43,389 bases of DNA. Origin: Lachnospiraceae bacterium (lineage in GTDB: Bacteria; Bacillota; Clostridia; Lachnospirales; Lachnospiraceae). The stretch's first letter is position 1; each line of letters begins with the position of its first letter. Under the pieces are notes generated by a model. That model worked only from the letters and a program-made list of their open reading frames with translations, did no database searches and was not told the origin of the DNA. Below, piece after piece: positions 17,289 through 25,955 of this stretch. The position numbers and the translations under genes are program-made. The DNA lies in the NCBI GenBank assembly GCA_017484135.1, contig JAFUTQ010000063.1:1-43389 (forward strand). Reading direction: 5' to 3'.

Positions 17289-18329
17289 ATGTCGGAAGAA
17301 AAAGTGCAGTCAGTTACCATAGAGGAATTTCGAAAGCTTGATTTTTCCAATGTGACCTTAGTTGACTTAAGAGAACCGGACGAGGTGCTGATCAAGGGCA
17401 TCGAAGGCGCCATCAACATTCCCTTCAGCAAAATTTCCAGTGATCTGAGCAGTCTGCCAAAGGAAAAACCGATCTATGTATTTTGCAGAACGGGTGATTT
17501 CAGTGAGGAAGTGACAGAAATTTTGCTTGACCGAGGCTATCAGGCTTACAATGTGGAAGGGGGCTACGAGGCTTACCAAAAGTATCTGGAGGAGCATCCG
17601 GTACGGATCGATGCGAAGGGACTCAAGTGCCCGGGTCCCATCGTGAAGGTGGCTGACACGCTCCGGGGATTGCCGGACGGGCAAAAAATCTTCGTGGAAG
17701 CGACTGAGGATGCCTTTGCGTCTGACATTCAGGTGTGGTGTGAGCGGACCGGGAATCAATTACTTTCGTTGGAGGTAAAGCCCGGACTGATTGAGGCGAC
17801 GATTGAAAAAAGTCAGACAAATAAAAAGAGCGAGACGGTGCAGGGATTTGCGGAGCTTCCAAACGGCAAGACCTTCGTCGTTTTCAGCGGAGACCTTGAC
17901 AAGACCATCGCGGCTTTTATCATGGCAAACGGCGCGGCAGCCATGGGAAGAGAGGTCACGATCTTCTTTACCTTTTGGGGGCTCAACATTCTCAGAAAAC
18001 CGAAAAAGGTAAAGGTAAAAAAATCCCTTGTTGAAAAAATGTTTGGCTTTATGCTGCCGAGAGGAACCACCAGGCTGGGGCTCTCCCGGATGAACATGGG
18101 AGGCATGGGGGCGAAGATGATCCGCTGGATCATGAAGGAGCACAATATCCAGTCTCTGGAGGAACTGATTCAGCAGGCGATAGACCACGGGGTTCGGCTG
18201 GTCGCCTGTCAGATGTCCATGGAAATCATGGGAATCCGTCAGGAGGAGCTCATTGACGGCATTGAGCTGGGAGGGGTTGCGACCTTCCTGGGCTCCGGCG
18301 AGAAATCGGATATGAGCTTATTTATTTAG
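17289..18329 (+). CDS. Rhodanese-TusA-DsrE three-domain sulfur relay protein
   Basis: A 346-residue fusion. The rhodanese domain (about 5-100) has its active cysteine at 66 in VFCRTGDF. The TusA domain (about 104-175) has Cys114 in GLKCPGPIVKV. The DsrE/DsrH-like domain (about 185-346) has LDKTIAAFIMANGAAAMG and Cys307 in RLVACQMSMEIMG. Each domain can carry a persulfide, so the protein could hand sulfur along three cysteines. The same domain set is known as the C-terminal part of CoA-disulfide-reductase-like proteins; here the flavin domain is absent. GGAGG precedes the start. It lies 29 bases after the tRNA-Cys-like gene, probably on the same transcript. Confidence 0.9.
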   Translation: MSEEKVQSVTIEEFRKLDFSNVTLVDLREPDEVLIKGIEGAINIPFSKISSDLSSLPKEKPIYVFCRTGDFSEEVTEILLDRGYQAYNVEGGYEAYQKYLEEHPVRIDAKGLKCPGPIVKVADTLRGLPDGQKIFVEATEDAFASDIQVWCERTGNQLLSLEVKPGLIEATIEKSQTNKKSETVQGFAELPNGKTFVVFSGDLDKTIAAFIMANGAAAMGREVTIFFTFWGLNILRKPKKVKVKKSLVEKMFGFMLPRGTTRLGLSRMNMGGMGAKMIRWIMKEHNIQSLEELIQQAIDHGVRLVACQMSMEIMGIRQEELIDGIELGGVATFLGSGEKSDMSLFI

Positions 18330-18345
18330 AATGAGGTGAAATCAG

Positions 18346-19023
18346 ATGAAGTTTCAGGTACAGCAGGAGGTTTTGGACAGTGGGGTCAAGATTATCTTTG
18401 CGGTAATCCATGGTCTTGACAATACAAAGGTAAGCCCGGAGTGGGAAGCATATCGGAACAAAAGGCTGGAGGAGCTCTATCGAACATATGAAGGAATCGA
18501 TGTCCATCAGGATCCGATTCTCGAGGGCTTTCATATTTTGCATGACAAGACCGGAGTAAAGAGAAGAAAGAATATTCCGGCAAGCGAGAACCTGATCCGG
18601 CTGCTGTTGAAAAATCACGGGATGGCGTTCATTAATCAGGCGGTGGATATCTACAACCTGATCTCTCTGGAAAGCAAACTTGCGCTTGGTGCCCACAACA
18701 TCGATCATGTAGACGGAGACGTGACGCTCAGGTTTACGGACGGAACGGAAAAATTTATCCCGCTGGGGCAGCAGGAGCCCGTTCCGGTAAATGCGCATGA
18801 ATACAGCTATTGTGACGATGCCAATGAGATCTTGTGCCGGCTGGAGATCCGACAGGTCAATAAGACTCTGGTAGATGAGGCCGCAAAAAATGTGTTTTAT
18901 ATCGTGCAGGGAAATGAGGCTACGACCGAGGACTATCTGAAAGAGGTGGCACAGAGGATCATTGATACCACAGTGAACTATTGCGGAGGAACGGGAGAGA
19001 TCGTGGTTCCGGAGGTTGTTTAG
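18346..19023 (+). CDS. Free-standing B3/B4 domain protein (PheRS-beta-like)
   Basis: A 225-residue protein matching the B3/B4 domain of phenylalanyl-tRNA synthetase beta chain as a separate protein (COG3382). Characteristic blocks are NIPASENLIRLLLKNHG, AVDIYNLISLESKLALGAHNID and EILCRLEIRQVNKTLVDEAAKN. In PheRS this fold hydrolyses mischarged tRNA. Free-standing versions are widespread, but their substrate is unclear. It starts 16 bases after the sulfur relay gene, behind GAGGTG, so both form an operon with the tRNA-Cys-like gene. A role in tRNA quality control is inference. Confidence 0.85.
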   Translation: MKFQVQQEVLDSGVKIIFAVIHGLDNTKVSPEWEAYRNKRLEELYRTYEGIDVHQDPILEGFHILHDKTGVKRRKNIPASENLIRLLLKNHGMAFINQAVDIYNLISLESKLALGAHNIDHVDGDVTLRFTDGTEKFIPLGQQEPVPVNAHEYSYCDDANEILCRLEIRQVNKTLVDEAAKNVFYIVQGNEATTEDYLKEVAQRIIDTTVNYCGGTGEIVVPEVV

Positions 19024-19065
19024 GGGCAAAATTAAAAAAAGAAGTAAAAAAATGGAAAGATGGGA

Positions 19066-19094
19066 TTGAAAAATCCGTGGCTTTGTGATACAGT
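19066..19094 (+). promoter_or_regulatory. Possible promoter of the FliD-like gene
   Basis: TTGAAA (19066-19071), a 17-bp spacer and TACAGT (19089-19094). The -10 box is weak. Confidence 0.4.
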
Positions 19095-19162
19095 AAATGT
19101 ATCTAGGTAGATAGATGCGTTGACAAGGATGTCACAGAAAAAAATTCAAAGGAGTGATGATT

Positions 19163-19924
19163 ATGGCAGGAATTTCAGGGTACGATTCCAGCTCCATCAG
19201 TACATTGTTTGCAGGGCTCAACAACAACTCGAACAGCAGCAGTGGACTGAACGGCTTGTTTGGAATCAGCATTACAGACTACAACACGATCCGGAGCGGC
19301 TCTTATTCCAAGCTGATGAAGGCCTACTATTCAGAGGGTAACAGTTCGTCAAAGACCGCAAGCTCTACGTCCACATCAAAGGATGCATCCAAGGTTCTGG
19401 CGAGAGTGGAGGATTCGGCAAAGAACTTGAAGGACTCGGCAGATGCGCTTGTTACCAGTGGGAAAAAGTCCGTATTCAACAAAGTTGAGACAAAGGATGC
19501 AGACGGCAACGTAACCAAGGATTATGACAAGGATGCGATATACAAGAAGGTCAGCGAATTTGTGAAGAATTACAATTCTCTGGTAGAGAGTGGCGGAGAT
19601 GCCAGCTCCACAGGAATCCTTACCTCGGTATCCTCCATGGTGAGACAGAGCAAGATAAATTCCGGATTGTTGGCGGATATCGGAATCACGATCGATGAGA
19701 ACAACAAGCTGAGCATCGATGAGGAGGAGTTTAAGGGAGCTGACATGACCAAGGTGAAATCTTTGTTCAACGGCACCGGCTCTTACGGATATCAGGTTTC
19801 CGCACAGGCATCCATGGCAAACTTCCATGCTGAGAGAGAGGCTGCAAAGGCCAACACATACAGCAATAAGGGATTATACACTTACAATTATTCGACTGGT
19901 GAGATTTACAATTCCTATACCTAG
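19163..19924 (+). CDS. FliD-like (flagellar cap C-terminal region-like) protein
   Basis: A 253-residue Ser/Asn/Lys-rich protein. The segment YKKVSEFVKNYNSLVESGG and the later LLADIGITIDENNKLSIDEEEF with KVKSLFNG resemble the C-terminal part of flagellar cap protein FliD. The large D2/D3 domains of a full cap are missing. ATG 19163 is chosen because AAAGGAG lies eight bases upstream; GTG 19154 and ATG 19157 overlap that site. No other flagellar gene is nearby. It may be an accessory filament protein or a secreted FliD derivative. Confidence 0.65.
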   Translation: MAGISGYDSSSISTLFAGLNNNSNSSSGLNGLFGISITDYNTIRSGSYSKLMKAYYSEGNSSSKTASSTSTSKDASKVLARVEDSAKNLKDSADALVTSGKKSVFNKVETKDADGNVTKDYDKDAIYKKVSEFVKNYNSLVESGGDASSTGILTSVSSMVRQSKINSGLLADIGITIDENNKLSIDEEEFKGADMTKVKSLFNGTGSYGYQVSAQASMANFHAEREAAKANTYSNKGLYTYNYSTGEIYNSYT

Positions 19925-19948
19925 TGAATCGATGAGTCACAAAATAAC

Positions 19949-19991
19949 AACAGACGATGGTAAGCGCTCAAGGGCGCTTGGCATCGTCTGT
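19949..19991 (+). terminator. Terminator after the FliD-like gene
   Basis: ACAGACGATG pairs with CATCGTCTGT, with inner GCGCTC/GGGCGC pairing. There is only a short T-run after it. A second small hairpin (GCCCGA/TCGGGC) follows just before the next gene. Confidence 0.6.
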
Positions 19992-20040
19992 TTGCGAGTG
20001 CAGAAGGCCCGACTTCGGGCTTTCAGAGGAGACAGGGCGC

Positions 20041-20718
20041 ATGAAAAAAATGAAGAGGATATTGGTGCTGCTGGTCGGAGTTTTTTTGCTTACCGGCTGC
20101 ACAAAAACGGAAAAAGAAGTGGAAAAACAGATCTATTCGGTAGAGGCAGATCTGACACAGGATGGCAAAGCGGAAAGGATAGAGGTAGATGTGACCGATA
20201 TCCTTGCGGACGATCAGCAGCCGGCATATATCCGAGTGTTTGATCCGGACGGACAGATCATCTGGCAGACGGAGATTTCCCTGTCACAGGATGGCCGGGC
20301 ATCCTATTATCTGATTGAGAAAAACGGACAGAGATATCTGCTGTATTATCTTCCTGAGGTGACCGAGGGGGAGGGGATTTACGCCTATCGGTTATTTAAT
20401 CTGGATCAACAGGGAAGGGAACAGGAAATGGGATCCAACCGGATTACCTTTTCCACGGAACCAGGTACAGCCGGCGGTAAGTTTTCCCGGGAAACGCTCG
20501 AAGCCTTTGCAGATATCGTCAACCAGTATCTGCAGGACGGCATTCTGCTGGTAAGTACGGTAAACAGCAATCTGCGTTATAGTACCACTGAGGAGCAACT
20601 GGTGGATACGGAGCGATATCAGAGTCTCCCGGAATCGAAGGGGCTGTCTGCAACAGACGACCTCCGGGAAAATCTGGATGTATTGGAAGCGTATCTCAAC
20701 CAGAAAACAGATGATTAA
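20041..20718 (+). CDS. Predicted lipoprotein
   Basis: A 225-residue exported protein. A short basic N-terminus and hydrophobic core end in lipobox LTGC (Cys about 20). The mature part has beta-strand-rich blocks such as EADLTQDGKAERIEVDVTDI and YIRVFDPDGQIIWQTEISLSQDGRASYYLI, which resemble VCBS/FG-GAP-like repeat units. ATG 20041 is chosen because AGAGGAG lies about ten bases before it and it begins the signal peptide. ATG 20050 is a possible alternative. Function unknown. Confidence 0.7.
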   Translation: MKKMKRILVLLVGVFLLTGCTKTEKEVEKQIYSVEADLTQDGKAERIEVDVTDILADDQQPAYIRVFDPDGQIIWQTEISLSQDGRASYYLIEKNGQRYLLYYLPEVTEGEGIYAYRLFNLDQQGREQEMGSNRITFSTEPGTAGGKFSRETLEAFADIVNQYLQDGILLVSTVNSNLRYSTTEEQLVDTERYQSLPESKGLSATDDLRENLDVLEAYLNQKTDD

Positions 20719-20730
20719 GAAACATATCGG

Positions 20731-21396
20731 TCAGGAGGTCGTGTGTAGAAAATCCTGAAGCAGGGGGTAGAGCTTTTCGCTGTTTATGACATAGCTTCCA
20801 TGGGTTTCGCCATGAAGTATCGCAAGGGTGGCATGGGGGATTGCTGCGGCAATCTGCTGTGTCACCTTCTTTTTAATCAGATCTTTTTCACCGACCATTA
20901 CCAGAGTGGGAACCTTGATACGACCAAGATCGGCTGCAGTCAGGTCGGGCTCCTCAATCATCAGGCGGGAAAACTCATTTTTGTCCTTTCGGTAACGGCG
21001 TTTTATTTTGCGGTAGGCACGGCCCTTGATATCCTTTGGCTTCAAATTGGCACCGCTGATCATCAGGCGATCCAGCTTATCCGGATAGGCAGATGCCAGT
21101 AGAAGCCCTACGATTGCCCCGTCACTGAAGCCGTAGTACAGTGGTTTTTCCAATTCCAGCGAATCGATAAAGGCAGCCATGTCTTCCGCCATATCGCGAT
21201 AGTGAAGCTCCTTTGGCGTGGCGGAGAGTCCGTGCCCTCTGGAATCAATGGCGTATACGGTATATTTTCTCGAGAGCTCAGCCGTCAGTACGTCAAAAAT
21301 ACTGTGTGTTTCTCCGTTTCCGTGGACTAAAAGAAACGGCTGACCCTCTCCGGTTTTCTCGTAGTATAAAATCTGTCCGTTCAGTTGAATATACAT
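20731..21396 (-). CDS. Alpha/beta hydrolase
   Basis: A 221-residue soluble hydrolase. The oxyanion region is LLVHGNGETHS (about 23-33), and AIDSRGHGLS follows strand 4. The nucleophile elbow is GFSDGA with Ser at about 91. An acidic residue lies in MVGEKDLI and the catalytic histidine in LHGETHGSYV. The cap domain is small and Lys/Arg-rich. Substrate cannot be told. It is convergent with the upstream lipoprotein gene, and only 12 bases separate the two stops. Confidence 0.85.
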   Translation of the reverse strand: MYIQLNGQILYYEKTGEGQPFLLVHGNGETHSIFDVLTAELSRKYTVYAIDSRGHGLSATPKELHYRDMAEDMAAFIDSLELEKPLYYGFSDGAIVGLLLASAYPDKLDRLMISGANLKPKDIKGRAYRKIKRRYRKDKNEFSRLMIEEPDLTAADLGRIKVPTLVMVGEKDLIKKKVTQQIAAAIPHATLAILHGETHGSYVINSEKLYPLLQDFLHTTS

Positions 21397-21443
21397 AAAA
21401 TGGGAAACCTCGTTTTTTTATATAGCAATCGTTATCTTACCAT

Positions 21444-21472
21444 AGTGTAGCACTTTGTTACGCAAAGGACAA
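21444..21472 (-). promoter_or_regulatory. Possible promoter of the hydrolase gene
   Basis: On the minus strand TTGTCC (21472-21467), a 17-bp spacer and TACACT (21449-21444). Confidence 0.4.
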
Positions 21473-21531
21473 GCCGGAATCAGAAGCCTGCATGCCATAT
21501 TATAATATTATAAAATGTATTTTCTTGTAAC

Positions 21532-22824
21532 TCAATCTATCGGAATATTAGCAGAAAAGCGATTCGGGTTTGTTGAAATATGCCGGATATAAACCTTTTC
21601 GATGCGGTTTTTATCTGTTTTTTCCACGCGTAGCAGAACGCCGTCTCCGGTTGTAATGGTCTCACCCTCCGCAGGAAGATGTTCAAGCTGTTCCAGAATG
21701 TACCCACCGATGGTGTCATAGTCCTCAGATTCCAGTGAAATGCCCAGCGCATCGCTGACATCCTGAAGGTTCATGGAGGCGGAGACGAGATACTCATGCT
21801 CACTGAGTGGTTGAAGCTCCTTCTCCTCGTTGGCATCGTATTCATCGTGGATTTCCCCCACAATTTCCTCCAGCAAATCCTCCAGTGTGATCATACCGGC
21901 GGTTGTGCCATATTCATTCAGCACAATGGCAAAATTGATGGAGGCACTCTGCATCTGCCGGAGCAGCTCGGCGGTGTTTTTGTGTTCGTAAGTAAAAAAA
22001 GGCTCGCGCATGATGTCGCGAATGGAAAAATGGGAGTGATCCTCAAACAACAGCAGATCCTTTACATTGATGATGCCGATCACGTTATCGTTGGTATCCT
22101 CGTATACGGGGAGACGGGTATATTTTGTTTCCCGGAAGATATCTAACAGCTCCTGATAATCCGCATCCACGGATATGAAGGTCATGTCAATGCGCGGAAT
22201 CATAATCTCCTTTGCTTCCGAATCCGTGAAATCAAATACATTGTGAATAATCTCCCGTTCGCCGGTTTCAATGACGCCTGTTTCATGTCCGACATTGACA
22301 ATCGTCAGAAATTCTTCCTCGGTCATGGACGCGGACTTGGCTTTGGGATCAATTCGAAGCAGCTTCAAAAAAGCCAGTGACAGGGAATTGATCACAAAAA
22401 TAACAGGTGTCAGCAGCTTCATAAGCGCCAGAACGACACCGGAATAGGTTAAGGCCAGTCGATCCGCATGGATGGTTGCAATGGTCTTTGGAGAAATTTC
22501 GCCAAAAATCAAAATCAGGAAGGTAAGGATTCCCGTAGCAATACCGGCACCTACGCTGCCGAAAAGCTTGATGGCAAGGGCAGTCGCAATGGAGGAGGCG
22601 GACAGGTTTACCAGATTGTTCCCAATCAGAATGGCACTCAGCATTTTGGAGGAATCACCGATAATCGTCATGAGGCGCCTGGCCTGTTTGTTTCCGTCCT
22701 CTGCCAGTGTGCGGATACGAATCTGATTTGCTGTGGTCAGCGCAGTTTCCGCGGAGGAAAAAAAGGCAGACAGCAGCAAAAGGAAAAGCAGAAGAATAAG
22801 CTGTATGATCGTTGAACTGTCCAA
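21532..22824 (-). CDS. CNNM/CorC (hemolysin C) family transporter
   Basis: A 430-residue membrane protein. The N-terminal DUF21/CNNM domain with about four helices (FFSSAETALTTANQIRI, GEISPKTIAT) covers residues 1 to about 180. A CBS pair follows (about 200-320, IMIPRIDMTFISV, TRLPVYEDTNDNVIGIINVKDLL). A CorC/HlyC domain ends the protein. Family members are linked to magnesium and cobalt efflux or homeostasis; the hemolysin name is historical. The start is TTG at 22824, with AGGAG nine bases upstream, just after the stop of the small membrane protein gene, so translation is coupled. Confidence 0.88.
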   Translation of the reverse strand: MDSSTIIQLILLLFLLLLSAFFSSAETALTTANQIRIRTLAEDGNKQARRLMTIIGDSSKMLSAILIGNNLVNLSASSIATALAIKLFGSVGAGIATGILTFLILIFGEISPKTIATIHADRLALTYSGVVLALMKLLTPVIFVINSLSLAFLKLLRIDPKAKSASMTEEEFLTIVNVGHETGVIETGEREIIHNVFDFTDSEAKEIMIPRIDMTFISVDADYQELLDIFRETKYTRLPVYEDTNDNVIGIINVKDLLLFEDHSHFSIRDIMREPFFTYEHKNTAELLRQMQSASINFAIVLNEYGTTAGMITLEDLLEEIVGEIHDEYDANEEKELQPLSEHEYLVSASMNLQDVSDALGISLESEDYDTIGGYILEQLEHLPAEGETITTGDGVLLRVEKTDKNRIEKVYIRHISTNPNRFSANIPID

Positions 22825-22825
22825 A

Positions 22826-23065
22826 TTAATCCGCTCCTATATTGTTGAGGTAATCACTGATGGCGCTGATATTCACATCCGTATAGCTGGCGGGTTTGTC
22901 GTCCTGATAACGCTGCACAACGGAATAGCCGGCCCATCCGACGATCGCGGCTGCCACCAGAGTGACAACGCTTGTCCTTAACACAGAAGCTGCCTTTTCC
23001 CGGCGCATGATCTTTTTACGGTTTCTCTTTTCATTTTTGTAACGGTCAACTTTTGCCTGACTCAT
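22826..23065 (-). CDS. Small single-pass membrane protein
   Basis: A 79-residue protein with a Lys/Arg-rich cytoplasmic N-terminus (SQAKVDRYKNEKRNRKKIMRREK), one membrane helix (about 32-52, VVTLVAAAIVGWAGYSVV) and a short acidic outer tail. ATG 23065 is chosen over the upstream in-frame codon at 23182 because GGAGA sits in the right place. It is the first gene of a unit with the CNNM transporter and could be a partner subunit. No family recognised. Confidence 0.7.
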   Translation of the reverse strand: MSQAKVDRYKNEKRNRKKIMRREKAASVLRTSVVTLVAAAIVGWAGYSVVQRYQDDKPASYTDVNISAISDYLNNIGAD

Positions 23066-23367
23066 AAGTAATCTCCTTGCAAATTGTAATATACTGATGG
23101 TATTATACACTATGTAAAAATTTTTTTGTAGTATTTTTTCTATTATATTTGCAAGGTTCCTGTTTATCATTTTACAAATCAACAGCTGGCAGCACGGTAT
23201 AGTACTCTCTCGGGGTACTTGAAAAACGTCGGTCCTTGGCTTGCGTATTTTGCAAGCCTAGTACCGCTACGTTTTTCGCGTAGCGAGAGCGTGCCCCGAA
23301 GAGTACTATACCGTGCTGCCAGCGTCCGCTGGTCAATGAGTAAACAGAAAAGTTACACGGAGGAACT
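23066..23367. other. Gene-free interval with a very long hairpin
   Basis: The left part is AT-rich and holds a TATAAT for the leftward operon. The right part is almost wholly occupied by the structured inverted repeat at 23186-23322, followed by AGTTACACGGAGG, the ribosome site of the HAD gene. Confidence 0.6.
23186..23322. repeat. 137-nt nearly perfect long hairpin
   Basis: The outer arms are 22 bp and perfect: 23186-23207 pairs with 23301-23322 (CTGGCAGCACGG...CCGTGCTGCCAG). After one bulged base, TCGGGGTAC pairs with GTGCCCCGA. Further in, GAAAAACGT pairs with ACGTTTTTC, CGGT with ACCG and GGCTTGC with GCAAGCC. A competing stem GCTACG/CGTAGC exists on the right side. It could be a MITE-like relic, a structured RNA or an RNA-processing signal. 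Confidence 0.85.
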
Positions 23368-24003
23368 ATGAAGCGTGGAATTATTTTTGACATGGACGGC
23401 ACTCTTTGGGATTCCGCGGAAGGAGTGGCGCAGTCCTGGAATGAGGTGCTGAACACTTGGAACGTCGACCGCAGTCCGTTGACGGCGGAGGACATTCACG
23501 GCGTGATGGGAAAAACCATGACAGACATCGCAGATCTTCTGTTTTCCATGGTAGAGCGGGAGGAACGAAAAAAGCTGCTCGATGCATGCTGCAGCCGGGA
23601 GCTGGAATATCTGGCAGAGCATGGCGGCATTCTGTACCCGCAGGTGGAGCAAACCCTTCAGCTTCTGGCAAAGGACTATCCGCTGTATATTGTCAGCAAT
23701 TGCCAGAGTGGCTACATTGAAGCATTTTTATCCTGCTATGAGCTGGAAGCCTATTTCAAAGACATTGAGTGCTTTGGAAATAACGGCAGGCAGAAAGGGG
23801 AAAACATTGCGCTGCTTGCGGAGAGAAACCGACTGGAGGATGCCGTGTATGTGGGAGATATCCGGGACGATTATGAGGCCAGTATGGAGGCAGGCGTCAA
23901 ATTTATTCACGCGGCCTATGGGTTTGGCACCATTGCCGAAAACATTCCGCGTGTGCAAAGCTTTTCGGAGCTGCCGGAGATTGTTGCCACAGTGTTTCCC
24001 TGA
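23368..24003 (+). CDS. HAD family hydrolase (phosphoglycolate phosphatase-like)
   Basis: A 211-residue phosphatase of the HAD superfamily. Motif I is FDMDGTLWD with catalytic Asp8 and Asp10. The four-helix cap follows (residues 15-80). Motif II is YIVSNCQSG. Motif III has the lysine in NGRQKGENIALL, and motif IV is VYVGDIRDDYEAS. It fits the PGP/beta-phosphoglucomutase-like subclass. The substrate is not evident. GGAGGA precedes the start, directly after the long hairpin. Confidence 0.88.
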   Translation: MKRGIIFDMDGTLWDSAEGVAQSWNEVLNTWNVDRSPLTAEDIHGVMGKTMTDIADLLFSMVEREERKKLLDACCSRELEYLAEHGGILYPQVEQTLQLLAKDYPLYIVSNCQSGYIEAFLSCYELEAYFKDIECFGNNGRQKGENIALLAERNRLEDAVYVGDIRDDYEASMEAGVKFIHAAYGFGTIAENIPRVQSFSELPEIVATVFP

Positions 24004-24068
24004 CCAAGCATATGTGACGGGGCGGACACATAAAAATAGGGTAAATGCAGTTTTGGGAGGCAACCGTT

Positions 24069-25817
24069 TTGAACAGCGAAAAGCGGGAAAATATGTTAAA
24101 TCTGGCACTGGATGCCACACCGGAGGAGCGGGAGCAGTCACATAACCTGGGAGTGGGCTTCAACGAGGAAACAAAAACCTGGGAGGTAATCGTAAAATAT
24201 ACCGGGGATATTCAAAGACTGATGAGGGAATATGAGGGCGTGCAGGTGACGGAACTGCTCAACGAATACGCGATTCTGGTAGTGCCGGAAAATCTGCTGG
24301 ATGCTGTTACCGCGCAGACGGAAATTGAATATATGGAAAAACCAAAGAGGCTCTTTTTTTCTGTCAGACAGGGAACAAGAGCCTCTTGTATTTTGCCGCT
24401 GTACGGGGAAAATTATGGATTGTCGGGAGCCGGGGTTTTGATTGCAGTGATAGACAGCGGGATTGATTATCTGCATCCGGATTTTTGTTATGCGGATGGC
24501 AGCAGCAGGATCCGTTGGCTCTGGGATCAGAGCATTCCGGGGGCGCCTCCCCGCGGCTATCAGATCGGGACGGAATACAGTCAGGCGCAGATCAATGAGG
24601 CGCTGAGACAGCCGGATCGACAAAGCGCGTATGAGATCTGTCCCAGTCAGGATCGTTCCGGGCACGGAACACATGTGGCTGGCATTGCCGCCGGTAATGG
24701 GCGTGCCTCGGACGGAATCAACCGGGGGGTTGCCTACGAAAGCGAACTGATTATTGTGAAATTGAGAAATGTGCAGGAAAATTCCTTCCCCAGAACGACG
24801 GAGCTGATGATGGCTCTGGACTATGTGATTGGCAAGGCACAGCAGATGGGGCAGCCACTGGCAGTGAATGTCAGCTTTGGCAATAATTATGGCTCACATG
24901 ACGGAACCTCACTTCTGGAAAGCTATATTACCGATATGTCCAATCGGTTTAAGAGCAGTATCGTAATCGGCACGGGAAATGAGGGCAACACCAGAATCCA
25001 CAAAAAAGAGACAATTCAGATGGGGGAGATTCGGGAGACAGAGATTGCAGTAGGCGCTTTTGAACCGTCCCTAAGCCTTCAGATCTGGAAGGACTATTCC
25101 GACCGGATTGCAATCCGGCTCCAGCATCCCAACGGAACGGTGTCCGGAACCATTCGGTTTCGGAGCGGCACACAGCGCTTTTCACTGGGCAGAACCAATA
25201 TTTTGCTGTATTACGGGGAACCCAGTCCGTACAGTGTGGCGCAGGAAATCTACATCGAGTTTCTTCCGCAGGGGGATTACATCGATACCGGAATCTGGAA
25301 AGTCAACTGTATTCCCGAGCGGATCGTGGTGGGAACCTATCACATGTGGCTGCCATCCTCTGCCGTGCTCAATGAATCCACCGGCTTTTTGAACCCGTCC
25401 GTGGAAACCACCCTCACCATTCCCTCTACCGCGGAAAAAATCATTGCAGTGGGAGCCTATGATTCCTATTACAATCAGCCGGTGGCGTTTTCCGGGCGCG
25501 GATATGATCGGCTGGATCGGCTGGTAAAGCCCGATCTGGTAGCGCCGGGAGAGGATATTTTGTCTGCCGCCGTGGGCGGAGGCTACACGGTCAAAAGCGG
25601 AACCTCCATGGCGACACCCTTCGTGACGGGAAGTGCTGCACTGCTCATGGAGTGGGGAATTGTGCGCGGAAATGACCCGTACCTTTACGGCGAAAAAATA
25701 CGGGCCTATCTGATCAAGGGGGGAAGACAGTATCTGACCGGGCAGCAATGGCCGAATCCCCAGTCCGGGTGGGGAGCACTGTGTCTGTACAACGCCTTTC
25801 CGGATGTGGAAAATTAG
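24069..25817 (+). CDS. S8 family (subtilisin-like) serine peptidase, clostridial Csp-like
   Basis: A 582-residue protease. A roughly 100-residue N-terminal prodomain-like region precedes the catalytic domain. Triad residues are Asp129 (IAVIDSGIDY), His199 (DRSGHGTHVAG) and Ser513 (KSGTSMATP). A beta-rich insertion of about 190 residues lies between the His and Ser blocks, as in the CspB-like peptidases of Clostridia. There is no signal peptide, so it is cytosolic or spore-associated. TTG 24069 is chosen because GGGAGG lies eight bases before it; ATG 24045 lacks a ribosome site. In spore formers such proteases can process SleC during germination, but that role is not shown here. Confidence 0.85.
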   Translation: MNSEKRENMLNLALDATPEEREQSHNLGVGFNEETKTWEVIVKYTGDIQRLMREYEGVQVTELLNEYAILVVPENLLDAVTAQTEIEYMEKPKRLFFSVRQGTRASCILPLYGENYGLSGAGVLIAVIDSGIDYLHPDFCYADGSSRIRWLWDQSIPGAPPRGYQIGTEYSQAQINEALRQPDRQSAYEICPSQDRSGHGTHVAGIAAGNGRASDGINRGVAYESELIIVKLRNVQENSFPRTTELMMALDYVIGKAQQMGQPLAVNVSFGNNYGSHDGTSLLESYITDMSNRFKSSIVIGTGNEGNTRIHKKETIQMGEIRETEIAVGAFEPSLSLQIWKDYSDRIAIRLQHPNGTVSGTIRFRSGTQRFSLGRTNILLYYGEPSPYSVAQEIYIEFLPQGDYIDTGIWKVNCIPERIVVGTYHMWLPSSAVLNESTGFLNPSVETTLTIPSTAEKIIAVGAYDSYYNQPVAFSGRGYDRLDRLVKPDLVAPGEDILSAAVGGGYTVKSGTSMATPFVTGSAALLMEWGIVRGNDPYLYGEKIRAYLIKGGRQYLTGQQWPNPQSGWGALCLYNAFPDVEN

Positions 25818-25955
25818 AAACATGCAAACTGGACTGGTTAAAAAATAGATAACTGGATATATATAAAAAGACACTTTGGGCATAAGATAGGGAAAGCAAC
25901 AAAACGGCCGAATGTTTTTGTGATCACACGGGGAAGGAAAGGATAAGGAAAGCTT

